Shown: positions 1 to 7,919 of the stretch, one piece after another | Position numbering within the stretch: position 1 is the stretch's first letter | Layout of the letters: each line of letters opens with the position of its first letter | Source: Rahnella sp. AA | GTDB lineage: Bacteria > Pseudomonadota > Gammaproteobacteria > Enterobacterales > Enterobacteriaceae | Assembly: GCF_002834385.1 (NCBI RefSeq) | Contig: NZ_PITQ01000002.1 | Span: 62,001-126,000 of the forward strand | Direction of reading: 5' to 3' | Length of the DNA: 64,000 nucleotides | Translations under genes and position numbers: made by a program | The notes under the pieces: model-generated | Databases searched by the model: none | What the model was told of the DNA's origin: nothing | The model's input: only the letters and a program-made list of their open reading frames with translations

Positions 1-1
1 A

Positions 2-394
2 TTGCGGGTTTACGGGCTGTCATTATCGGAATTTTTCGCCGAAGAAAGCAAAAGTGGCGAACCAAGAATCGTCATTAATGCGGCAGATTTGATTGAGATC
101 GGCAGCCAGGGTGTCTCGATGCGAATGGTGCATAACGGCACGCCAAACCACACGGTCGCCATGCTGCTGGAAACCTATCAGCCCGGCAGCACAACGGGTG
201 ACAAAATTAAGCATCAGGGAGAGGAAGTCGGCACCCTGCTCGAAGGAGAAATCATCTTAACCATCAACGGTCAGAGTTACCCGCTGCGTGCGGGCCAAAG
301 CTATGCCATTAACACCGCGAACCCACACAGTTTCAGTAATATTTCGACGCGGATTTGCAGGATAGTCAGCGCACATACCCCTAATACCTTCTAG
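2..394 (+). CDS. puuR: PuuR C-terminal part (partial, cut by window start)
   Basis: This is the C-terminal 130 codons of the putrescine-utilisation repressor PuuR; the N-terminal HTH_XRE domain lies outside the window. What remains is the small cupin domain, which in E. coli PuuR senses putrescine. It has the family stretches GSQGVSM, YQPGSTTG, HQGEEVGTLLEGE and SYAINTANPHSFSN, and the C-terminal ISAHTPNTF, close to E. coli PuuR ISAHTPTTF. The apparent TTG at base 2 is an internal Leu codon, not a start. In E. coli, puuR is followed by puuC and puuB; here puuB follows after 50 bp. Identification is very secure from remembered similarity; the true start is not visible. Confidence 0.93.
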   Translation: MRVYGLSLSEFFAEESKSGEPRIVINAADLIEIGSQGVSMRMVHNGTPNHTVAMLLETYQPGSTTGDKIKHQGEEVGTLLEGEIILTINGQSYPLRAGQSYAINTANPHSFSNISTRICRIVSAHTPNTF

Positions 395-444
395 TTGTCA
401 GCGTTCTGGGGCTGATAACGGGAACCCAAAAGAAGGATGTCATC

Positions 445-1758
445 ATGAGTGCTCAAACAGGAAGTCCCCGCGCTGCCGGTGCGCCTCACACCGACAGCTA
501 TTACGCCAGCTCCGCTAACGATCACGCGCCGTGGCCTGAGCTTAATGACAATATTGAGTGCGACGTTTGTATTGTCGGTGCCGGTTATACCGGCATCTCT
601 TCAGCGTTATACCTGTGCGAAGCCGGTTACGACGTGGTGGTGCTGGAAGCCGCGCGCGTCGGCTGGGGCGCCAGCGGGCGCAACGGCGGTCAGGTGGTCA
701 ATTCTTACAGTCGCGATATCGATGTGATTGAAGACCGTTATGGCCGTCAGACCGCCGACATGCTCGGCAGTATGATGTTCGAAGGCGCAAACATCATCCG
801 TCAGCGCATCGATCAGTACGCCATTGACTGCGATTACCGCCCCGGCTGCATTTTTGCGGCGCTAAGCGCAAGACAGCTCAATAAATTGCGTGACCAGCAA
901 AAACTCTGGAACCGCTACGGCCATACCGAACTGACGCTGCTCGATGAAAGCGCCGTTCGCCGCGAAATCGCCACCGACCGTTATGTCGGTGGCCTGCTGG
1001 ATAAAAATGGCGGGCATATTCATCCGCTGAATCTGGTGCTGGGCGAGGCCGAAGCAATACGCCGTCACGGCGGACGCATTTTTGAAGGCTCGGCGGTCAC
1101 GCGCATCGAACACGGCGAACCGGCCATCGCGCATACGGCGAAAGGCACGGTTAAAGCGAAATATGTGATTCTGGCGGGCAATGCGTATCTGAGCCAGCAG
1201 CTCGCGCCGCGCCTGACGCGTCTGAGCATGCCATGCGGCTCGCAGATTGTCGCCACCGAGCCGTTGTCAGATGACATGGCGCTTTCCCTGCTGCCGAATA
1301 ATTATTGCGTGGAAGACTGTAATTATCTGCTCGACTATTTCCGCCTGACTGCCGATAACCGCATGCTTTACGGCGGCGGCGTCACCTACGGCGGGAAGAA
1401 TCCGCCAAACATTGATTCGGTGATCCTGCCAAAACTCAACCGCACGTTCCCGCAGCTCAAGGGCGTGAAGATTGATTACCGCTGGGGCGGCAATTTCCTG
1501 CTGACACTCTCGCGCCTGCCGCAGTTCGGGCGGCTGGAAAAAAATATCTACTATATGCAGGGCGACAGCGGCCACGGCGTGACGCTGACGCACCTGGCCG
1601 GAAAACTGATTACCGAAGTGCTGCGCGGCGATGCGGAACGTTTTGACGCATTTGCCCGCCTGCCGCACATGCCGTTCTTCGGTGGCCGCAACTTCCAGGT
1701 GCCGTTTACCATGCTCGGCGCCGCTTATTATTCACTGCGCGACCGGTTAGGCGTTTAA
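445..1758 (+). CDS. puuB: Gamma-glutamylputrescine oxidase PuuB
   Basis: FAD-dependent oxidase of the DAO family that oxidises gamma-glutamylputrescine to gamma-glutamyl-aminobutyraldehyde plus H2O2 in the putrescine degradation pathway. It has 437 residues (E. coli 426). The N-terminal dinucleotide fold VGAGYTG at about residues 46–52 is followed by GWGASGRNGGQ, the flavin-contact stretch of the family. The mid and C-terminal stretches SMPCG, YCVEDCNYLLDY, GVKIDYRWGGNFLLTLSRLP and GHGVTLTHLAG are near-identical to E. coli PuuB. The N-terminus is about ten residues longer than in E. coli. An AAGGA-type ribosome site sits upstream of the ATG. Oddity: puuC (aldehyde dehydrogenase), normally between puuR and puuB, is absent here, and puuE does not follow. 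Confidence 0.95.
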   Translation: MSAQTGSPRAAGAPHTDSYYASSANDHAPWPELNDNIECDVCIVGAGYTGISSALYLCEAGYDVVVLEAARVGWGASGRNGGQVVNSYSRDIDVIEDRYGRQTADMLGSMMFEGANIIRQRIDQYAIDCDYRPGCIFAALSARQLNKLRDQQKLWNRYGHTELTLLDESAVRREIATDRYVGGLLDKNGGHIHPLNLVLGEAEAIRRHGGRIFEGSAVTRIEHGEPAIAHTAKGTVKAKYVILAGNAYLSQQLAPRLTRLSMPCGSQIVATEPLSDDMALSLLPNNYCVEDCNYLLDYFRLTADNRMLYGGGVTYGGKNPPNIDSVILPKLNRTFPQLKGVKIDYRWGGNFLLTLSRLPQFGRLEKNIYYMQGDSGHGVTLTHLAGKLITEVLRGDAERFDAFARLPHMPFFGGRNFQVPFTMLGAAYYSLRDRLGV

Positions 1759-1797
1759 CCGGCTACAGCCCCTTCCCCGCAGGCGCCCTGAGGGGGC

Positions 1798-1992
1798 TTA
1801 CCCTTTTCCGGCGACCGGAAATTCGTTATCCGTACTGACTTCGGGCAACTCATTCAGATCGGGCAGGATCCCTTGCGAAATGTAATCTTTTGCTGCGATC
1901 GCCTGTTCAGTACCGCCAGCATCGCGGATAACCACATGTTTTATCGCGCCGTCTTTCAGCACCTCGCGGCGTACACCGGTATATTCACTCAT
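1798..1992 (-). CDS. Small protein of unknown function (64 aa)
   Basis: A 64-codon gene on the minus strand, convergent with puuB. I do not recognise the family. Support for being real: an AAGGAA ribosome site about 8 nt before the ATG, and a balanced, soluble composition (start MSEYTGVRREVLKDG; end NEFPVAGKG). No signal peptide, membrane segment or cysteine is present. The N-terminal half reads as a likely small beta-rich unit (KHVVIRD). The 195 bp to nhaP2 on the other side would hold divergent promoters. Function not assigned. Confidence 0.6.
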   Translation of the reverse strand: MSEYTGVRREVLKDGAIKHVVIRDAGGTEQAIAAKDYISQGILPDLNELPEVSTDNEFPVAGKG

Positions 1993-2187
1993 TTTTAGTT
2001 CCTTTTGTGTTCACTACTCATGGACATTGCTCATCTTTAAGCATAGTTTTTAATTCTTAAGTGCAACTAATAAAAATCCTAAATGACCTCAGCAAGACGC
2101 TCATTTTCCTGATAAATTAGACCTGTTGTCATTGATGACTCAACCGCACTTCCCCCGCGCCCTTACAGCTTTACAAGGAGATCTCTC

Positions 2188-3915
2188 TTGGACGCCAGCA
2201 CGATTAATACCCTTTTCTTTATTGGCGCCCTGTTAGTCGCAGCGAGCATTTTGCTCAGTTCGTTCTCTTCTAAGCTCGGCATCCCTATTTTGGTCATTTT
2301 CCTGGCGATCGGCATGCTGGCGGGCGTCGACGGGATCGGCGGCATTGCCTTTGATAATTATCCGGCCGCCTATCTGGTCAGTAACCTGGCGCTGGCGGTG
2401 ATTTTGCTCGATGGCGGAATGCGCACCCGCGCCTCCTCCTTTCGCGTTGCCCTCTGGCCCGCGCTGTCGCTGGCGACGGTCGGCGTGCTGATTACCGCCG
2501 GGCTGACCGGGCTGGCAGCCGCCTGGCTGTTTCACATCAATCTGATGCAGGGCTTGCTGATTGGCGCGATTATCGGCTCCACCGATGCGGCGGCGGTGTT
2601 TTCGCTGATCGGCGGAAAAGGCCTGAACGAACGCGTCAGCGCCACGTTAGAAATTGAATCCGGCAGCAATGACCCGATGGCAGTCTTCCTGACCATCACG
2701 CTTATCGACATGATTTCCAAAGGTGAACACGGGCTGAGCCTGATGTTTGTCGTGGACGTCGTGCGCCAGTTTGGCCTCGGCATCGTGTTTGGCGTCGGCG
2801 GCGGTTGGCTGCTGCATAAACTCATCAACAAAATCACCCTGGCGGCCGGGCTCTATCCGTTGCTGGCATTCAGCGGCGGCCTGCTGGTTTATGCGGCCAC
2901 CATGGCGCTGGAAGGCAGCGGCATTCTGGCGGTCTATCTGTGCGGCCTGATGCTGGGCAATATGCCGATCCGCAACCGTCACGGCATTTTGCAGACCTTC
3001 GACGGGCTGGCGTGGCTGAGCCAGATCGGGATGTTCCTGGTGCTCGGCCTGTTGCTGACGCCGAGCGATTTGCTGCCTATCGCCCTCGCCGCGCTGGCGC
3101 TTTCCCTTTGGATGATCCTGCTGGCCCGCCCGCTGTCAGTGTTTGTCAGCCTGATCCCGTTCAAAAACTTCACCCTGCGCGAGCGTTTCTTTATCTCCTG
3201 GGTCGGCCTGCGAGGCGCGGTGCCGATCATTCTGGCGGTTTTCCCGATGATGGCCGGTCTGCCGAACGCCACGCTGTATTTTAATGTCGCATTCTTTATC
3301 GTGCTGGTATCGCTGTTGCTTCAGGGCACCTCTCTGGGCTTTGCGGCCAAGAAAGCCAAAGTGCTGGTGCCGCCGCAACCGACGCCGATTTCCCGCGTCG
3401 GGCTGGATATCGACGTTTACAACGACTGGGAACATTTTGTGTATCAGCTCGGCTCCGACAAATGGTGCGTCGGCGCGGCGCTGCGTGACCTGCAAATGCC
3501 ACAGGCGACGCGGATTGCGGCACTGTTTCGTGGCAAGGAGATGCTGCATCCGACCGGCAGCACGCGCCTGAAAGAAGGCGATATTCTGTGTGTGATCGGC
3601 CAGGAAAAAGATTTACCGGAGCTGGGCAAACTGTTCAGCGACAGCAATAAAGTCGTGCTCGACGACCGCTTCTTTGGTGATTTCATCCTGCAGGCTGATG
3701 CACCGCTGGATGCGATTTCACAACTGTATGGCCTGAATCTGGAAGATTCCGTTGATCAGTCACAAACGCTGGGCCACTTCGTTATTCGCCTGCTGGGTGG
3801 CGAACCGGTGATCGGTGACCATATCGAATGGGACGGGCTGACGTGGACGATTGCAGAAATGGACGGGAATCAGGTGAGTAAAGTCGGCGTGAGGATTGTG
3901 ACGGAGAAAGCCTGA
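2188..3915 (+). CDS. nhaP2: K+/H+ antiporter NhaP2 (CvrA)
   Basis: Inner-membrane CPA1-family cation/proton antiporter, 575 residues (E. coli CvrA 578). The first about 390 residues form the 12–13-helix transport domain with the conserved [11 protein letters not shown] and [13 protein letters not shown] stretches (the ND pair is the ion/proton site of the CPA1 fold) and [13 protein letters not shown] cytoplasmic TrkA-C/RCK-like regulatory domain follows (about residues 405–485, [12 protein letters not shown]), then a C-terminal extension. Translation starts at TTG: AAGGAG lies 7 nt upstream at 2175–2180, and the reading from MDAS matches E. coli MDAT. Very likely potassium efflux and volume or pH control; exact ion preference cannot be read from sequence. 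Confidence 0.95.
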   Translation: MDASTINTLFFIGALLVAASILLSSFSSKLGIPILVIFLAIGMLAGVDGIGGIAFDNYPAAYLVSNLALAVILLDGGMRTRASSFRVALWPALSLATVGVLITAGLTGLAAAWLFHINLMQGLLIGAIIGSTDAAAVFSLIGGKGLNERVSATLEIESGSNDPMAVFLTITLIDMISKGEHGLSLMFVVDVVRQFGLGIVFGVGGGWLLHKLINKITLAAGLYPLLAFSGGLLVYAATMALEGSGILAVYLCGLMLGNMPIRNRHGILQTFDGLAWLSQIGMFLVLGLLLTPSDLLPIALAALALSLWMILLARPLSVFVSLIPFKNFTLRERFFISWVGLRGAVPIILAVFPMMAGLPNATLYFNVAFFIVLVSLLLQGTSLGFAAKKAKVLVPPQPTPISRVGLDIDVYNDWEHFVYQLGSDKWCVGAALRDLQMPQATRIAALFRGKEMLHPTGSTRLKEGDILCVIGQEKDLPELGKLFSDSNKVVLDDRFFGDFILQADAPLDAISQLYGLNLEDSVDQSQTLGHFVIRLLGGEPVIGDHIEWDGLTWTIAEMDGNQVSKVGVRIVTEKA

Positions 3916-3921
3916 GAATGG

Positions 3922-3951
3922 GGCTTCTCCCCCTTCGCCGGGGGAGAAGCC
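3922..3951. terminator. Strong hairpin between convergent nhaP2 and osmE
   Basis: A perfect 12-bp inverted repeat (GGCTTCTCCCCC at 3922–3933, GGGGGAGAAGCC at 3940–3951) with a 6-nt loop TTCGCC lies 6 bp after the nhaP2 stop and 8 bp before the osmE stop. There is no T-run on either side, so it may be a factor-dependent stop, an RNA 3'-end protector or a REP-like element rather than a classical intrinsic terminator. Confidence 0.5.
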
Positions 3952-3959
3952 AGGCCGTA

Positions 3960-4292
3960 TTACTGAGCGGCCTGTGGATCTTTGTCGTAGTCCGAACAAG
4001 ACTGGTAGCCTTTATTCATGACATGACCGGTGTCGTTAAAGCTGACAAAGTAGGTCTGCGCTTTACCGTCACGCGGGGCAACCGCGTAAGTCTGACAAGT
4101 CCCTTTGGCATGAATCAATGTCGCCTCAGTCGATGGCGGGCCAGCAATCGCACGAACCTGCGATTTCGTCATCCCGACTTTGACATCACTCACCACCGGT
4201 TCTTTCACATAACTCGCTGCACGGTCATAAGTCTGACACCCCGCCAGTACAGAAACTGCTGTAGCAACCATAATTAACATTTTCTTGTTCAT
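3960..4292 (-). CDS. osmE: Osmotically inducible lipoprotein OsmE
   Basis: Small outer-membrane lipoprotein of the SmpA/OmlA (BamE-like) fold, induced by high osmolarity and stationary phase in E. coli. It has 110 residues. The signal peptide MNKKMLIMVATAVSVLAGC ends in the lipobox VLAGC, so Cys19 is the lipidated residue. The body VVSDVKVGMTKSQVRAIAG is the SmpA_OmlA helix-turn-helix pattern. Closely matching stretches to E. coli OsmE include IHAKGTCQTY, RDGKAQTYFV and DTGHVMNKGYQSC, with the tail DPQAA. Upstream, GGAGGAG lies close to the ATG. Regulation was not read from the sequence; a sigma-S/osmotic promoter would be expected. Confidence 0.95.
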   Translation of the reverse strand: MNKKMLIMVATAVSVLAGCQTYDRAASYVKEPVVSDVKVGMTKSQVRAIAGPPSTEATLIHAKGTCQTYAVAPRDGKAQTYFVSFNDTGHVMNKGYQSCSDYDKDPQAAQ

Positions 4293-4524
4293 ACACTTCT
4301 CCTCCTGAGTACTTTTTGTCTTTTAAGACTAGAAGAGATGAATAAATTAGCCAGCGAATATGACTTCTATTTGTTGATTGCTACAATTTTTAAGTTTTTT
4401 CTGATAACCAGAAACCCCCCGTTCTCCCGCATTTTTTATGTTTGCAAAAAGAGGATATTCGGGAATTTTTGTTCTATACATGAATGATGTAAGCCTTTGA
4501 TTGCGCGACAAGGAGCTATTCCTG

Positions 4525-5121
4525 ATGCATTTGGATCGACGCCGGTTTGTGACTTTGCTGGGGGTGATGGCGCTGTTGCCGATCCCCCGTTTGGGCTTCG
4601 CGGACGCCAGAGAGGTTGCGGTGGACACTTTGCTGATAGATAAGCCTGATGGCGGTGTACCCAATAATAAATTACCGGTGCTGATATATCACCGGGTGAT
4701 CCCGCCCGATGCTGTCGATAACGCCGATTATCTCGAACACCTTTTCCGCTCCAACGGCTGGCCACCTCAGTGGCGTTATCCGGTTTATACGTTCACGCAT
4801 TTCCACTCGAATACGCATGAGGTGCTGGGCGTTTTTTCCGGCACGGCCAAGTTGCAGCTCGGCGGTGAACACGGCAAGATTATTGATGTGAAAGTCGGCG
4901 ATGTCCTGTTATTACCTGCCGGTACCGGCCACAAGCAGATTTCCGCCGACGAGGATTTCATGCTGGTCGGTGCCTACCCGCCGGACGTGAAAGCGGATTT
5001 ATGCCATGACGAACTGCCTCTGCTGGCAGCCCGAATCAAAGCGGTTAACGCCGTACCGCTGCCGGCAACCGATCCGGTGACCGGACACACTGAAGGCAGC
5101 ATGCTGGTCTGGCATAAATGA
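4525..5121 (+). CDS. Tat-exported cupin-domain protein
   Basis: A 198-residue protein of the YjlB-like cupin family, function unknown. The N-terminus MHLDRRRFVTLLG followed by a hydrophobic stretch is a [12 protein letters not shown] signal (RRxFV), so it is probably exported folded, possibly with a metal or cofactor. The body has the cupin pattern: FTHFHSNTHEVLGVFSG (His ligands in HFHSNTHE) and a second motif GDVLLLPAGTGHK. An in-frame TTG exists at 4501, but AAGGAG at 4510–4515 lies 9 nt before the ATG at 4525 and overlaps codons of the longer form, which decides the start. Stands alone between osmE and a chemoreceptor gene convergent with it (3 bp gap). Substrate unknown. Confidence 0.75.
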   Translation: MHLDRRRFVTLLGVMALLPIPRLGFADAREVAVDTLLIDKPDGGVPNNKLPVLIYHRVIPPDAVDNADYLEHLFRSNGWPPQWRYPVYTFTHFHSNTHEVLGVFSGTAKLQLGGEHGKIIDVKVGDVLLLPAGTGHKQISADEDFMLVGAYPPDVKADLCHDELPLLAARIKAVNAVPLPATDPVTGHTEGSMLVWHK

Positions 5122-5124
5122 GCA

Positions 5125-6750
5125 TCAGGCCGTTGCCAGCCCGAAACGCGCCACAGCCCTTTCCAGCCGCTGCGACTGGTCGAGCAATTGCTGTGAGGAG
5201 GCCGCGGCGTGATCGGCCAGTTTGCCGTTTTGCAGCGTCACATGGTTGAGCGCGGTAATACGTTCGGACACGTCATGAACGCTTTGCCCCTGATACAACG
5301 TCGCTTCTGAAATTTCATTCACCAGCGCGCTGAGGCCGTTGAAGATGTTGATGATTTCCTCCAGGCTCTGGCTCAGTACGCTGACCGACGCCGATCCGCG
5401 CCCGATCTGCTGCACCGAATCATCAATCAGCTGGTGAATACCGCGCGTAGAATGACTGCTCTTTTGCGCCAGTAAGCCGATTTCTTTGGCGACCACGGCA
5501 AAGCCGCGACCGTGCTGCCCGGCGTGCGCCGCTTCAATCGCCGCATTCAGCGCCAGAATGTTAGTCTGGAACGCAACGCCGTCGATCATTGACACGATGC
5601 TGCTCATTTCTGAAGACTGGGTGACAATTTCTTTCATCGCCGTATCCACCTGCTCCATCACTTCGCCGCCGCGTGTCGCCACGCCTTTCGCCTGCTCGGC
5701 CTGCCGGGTTGCCTGCTGCGCGTGGGCAGCGTTTTCTTTTACCCGCTCATTGAGATGAGTGATGTGCTCAGTGGCTGCCCGGAGTTCTTCACTCTGGATG
5801 GCGGCCTGTGCGGACAGTTCTTCGTTTCCTTTCGCCATCTGGTTGATGTTAAGCATGATATGCGAGGACGCATCGCGAACCTCACTGACCAGTTTTTGCA
5901 GGCCGCGCTGCATGTCACGCAGGCTGACACCCAGCTCACGCACTTCAATCACCCGGGCGCGATCGTCTTCAACCTCACGGGATAAATCCCCGGCGGCCAG
6001 CACACTGATGTGTCCGATCATTCGTTGTAACGGGCGGATAATCCACGCTGAAACACCGCGCCAGACCAGCACGGCGATCGCTGCCAGAATCACCAAAGCG
6101 CCCATAGACAGCGTTTTCGCCTGCGTCAGCGCATGTAACAGGTTGTCGCTCAGGGACGTGGCGGTGTGCTCGTTCACGCCCAGATAAGCATAATATTTCT
6201 GACTGAAATCATCCTGAAACGCCTGAATGGGGACTTCAAAGAAGGAATCGATATTGTTGTTTTTTTGCAGGCCACCGGCCTGCTCATGCAGACCGTCGAA
6301 GAACATCTGGTAGCTGGCTTTCAGATCCGCAGCCGCCTGATCTGCATTTTTAGTCATGGCACTGAATTGCGCGAACGCCTTTTGGGAGGCAGCCAGGGAA
6401 TCCAGCGATTCCTGCATCAGGCTGTTCCAGCTGCCGACAGAACCGGTTTCCTTATCCTGCATGTAATAAATCCCTGCGCGGTTCAGCTTGTCGCTGGCGA
6501 TCAGCAGCTCCATGCGGGCCTTATCCATCACCGCCTGTTGCTGGCGCAGACTTTCGGTGGCGATGACGTTGTTACGCGCGTCCTGAAGGATTTTGGTCAG
6601 CACGACGGTCGAGAAGATTTGCAAAGCAGAAAACAGGGCAATAACGCAAATTACCCCAAAAAATATTCCCCGTGGACGTTTGATGAAACCAGATCGAAGC
6701 AATCTGTTGAATGGTATTTTACCAATAAGTGAACGAGAAGTTAAATTCAT
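5125..6750 (-). CDS. Methyl-accepting chemotaxis protein
   Basis: Transmembrane chemoreceptor of 541 residues. TM1 is at about 30–52. A periplasmic domain of about 160 residues, helical and 4HB/TarH-like, follows, then TM2 at about 212–234, a HAMP segment and the cytoplasmic coiled-coil hairpin. The hairpin tip reads DGVAFQTNILALNAAIEAA, then HAGQHGRGFAVVAKEIGLL. It ends in VARFGLATA with no NWETF-type pentapeptide for docking CheR/CheB. At the tip, a His stands where Tsr has the trimer-contact Arg388, and a Gln where it has Glu391. The gene lies 98 bp after the ABC ATPase gene on the same strand and may be co-transcribed with that importer, suggesting that it senses the same ligand. Ligand not known. 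Confidence 0.9.
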   Translation of the reverse strand: MNLTSRSLIGKIPFNRLLRSGFIKRPRGIFFGVICVIALFSALQIFSTVVLTKILQDARNNVIATESLRQQQAVMDKARMELLIASDKLNRAGIYYMQDKETGSVGSWNSLMQESLDSLAASQKAFAQFSAMTKNADQAAADLKASYQMFFDGLHEQAGGLQKNNNIDSFFEVPIQAFQDDFSQKYYAYLGVNEHTATSLSDNLLHALTQAKTLSMGALVILAAIAVLVWRGVSAWIIRPLQRMIGHISVLAAGDLSREVEDDRARVIEVRELGVSLRDMQRGLQKLVSEVRDASSHIMLNINQMAKGNEELSAQAAIQSEELRAATEHITHLNERVKENAAHAQQATRQAEQAKGVATRGGEVMEQVDTAMKEIVTQSSEMSSIVSMIDGVAFQTNILALNAAIEAAHAGQHGRGFAVVAKEIGLLAQKSSHSTRGIHQLIDDSVQQIGRGSASVSVLSQSLEEIINIFNGLSALVNEISEATLYQGQSVHDVSERITALNHVTLQNGKLADHAAASSQQLLDQSQRLERAVARFGLATA

Positions 6751-6848
6751 GATTATTCTGCATTATTTAAGTAAGAAGCAGAATTTTACTCGCAGAAAAT
6801 GACAGAAATATTTCAGGGAGCCACTCAGCCGCAGCCCCCTGAAATCAC

Positions 6849-7919
6849 TTATTGTTTGGGAAAAATCCAGACGTGCTGCTCCGGCAGCGCCAGATGACAA
6901 TGCTGCGGATCGCGCACATCAGATCCGTACGCACGGATCACAAAATCATCGCCGGATGTGCGGAACAGATATTCCCAGCGGTCGCCAAGGTACATGCTGG
7001 TGAGCAGCGGTAATTCCAGCTGATTATCGCCCGGCCCGTCCGCCAGCTGCACGCGCTCGACGCGGATCACCGCCGTGCCTTCCTGCCCGGTTTGCACGCC
7101 TTCGCCCGCCTGCCCCCACAGCGTCCAGCCACTGCCTTCAATCCGCGCTTTACCGTCGCGGACTTCGGTGATTTTCCCGTGCAGGCGGTTATTGCTGCCC
7201 ATAAATTCGGCGGTAAATAAGGTCTTCGGCGAGCCGTACATTTCCTGCGGCGTCCCCTGTTGCTCAATTTTGCCATTATTGAGCAGCAGAATGCGGTCGG
7301 AAATCGCCATCGCTTCGTTCTGATCGTGCGTGACCATCAGCGCCGACAGCCCCAGTTTGATGATCAGCTCACGCAGGAACACGCGGGCTTCCTCGCGCAG
7401 TTTGGCATCCAGGTTGGAGAGCGGCTCATCGAGCAAAATCACCGGCGGGTTGTAGACCAGCGCCCGGCCAATCGCCACGCGTTGCTGCTGTCCGCCGGAA
7501 AGCTGATGTGGATGGCGTTTGCCCAGATGCCCCAGCCCGAGCTGATTCAGCACATCCTGCACGCGCTGAGTGATTTCACCCGCCGAGATTTTGCGCAGTT
7601 TCAGCGGATACGCCACGTTCTTGAACACGGTTTTGTGCGGCCACAGCGCGTAAGACTGGAACACCAACCCGAGGTTGCGCTCTTCCGCCGGAATTTCGCT
7701 GCGCGGCGTGCCGTCGTAGACTTTGTTTTTGCCGATGATAATGGTGCCCTGCGTCGGCTTTTCCAACCCGGCGACGGCGCGCAATAATGTGGTTTTGCCA
7801 CTGCCGGAAGGCCCGAGCAACGACACCACTTCCCCGCGTTTGAGATCCATCGACACGCCTTTGAGCACCGGGTTGTCGCCGTAGGTTAAGTGCAGATTCT
7901 CGACCGATAATTCAATCAT
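6849..7919 (-). CDS. ABC importer ATPase (FbpC/AfuC type)
   Basis: Cytoplasmic ATPase of a type I ABC importer, 356 residues. Walker A is GPSGSGKTT, the signature [15 protein letters not shown], Walker B VILLDEPLSNLDA, and the switch His is in LMVTHDQNEAM. A C-terminal TOBE-like domain (about 245–356) follows. A longer frame starts at 7946, but the ATG at 7919 begins MIELSVENL as in the family and overlaps the permease gene's TGA by 8 nt, so it is preferred (translational coupling). Same-strand partners are the permease just upstream and a binding-protein gene further up. The family is often labelled ferric-iron transport, but see the binding protein: the substrate is uncertain. Confidence 0.9.
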   Translation of the reverse strand: MIELSVENLHLTYGDNPVLKGVSMDLKRGEVVSLLGPSGSGKTTLLRAVAGLEKPTQGTIIIGKNKVYDGTPRSEIPAEERNLGLVFQSYALWPHKTVFKNVAYPLKLRKISAGEITQRVQDVLNQLGLGHLGKRHPHQLSGGQQQRVAIGRALVYNPPVILLDEPLSNLDAKLREEARVFLRELIIKLGLSALMVTHDQNEAMAISDRILLLNNGKIEQQGTPQEMYGSPKTLFTAEFMGSNNRLHGKITEVRDGKARIEGSGWTLWGQAGEGVQTGQEGTAVIRVERVQLADGPGDNQLELPLLTSMYLGDRWEYLFRTSGDDFVIRAYGSDVRDPQHCHLALPEQHVWIFPKQ

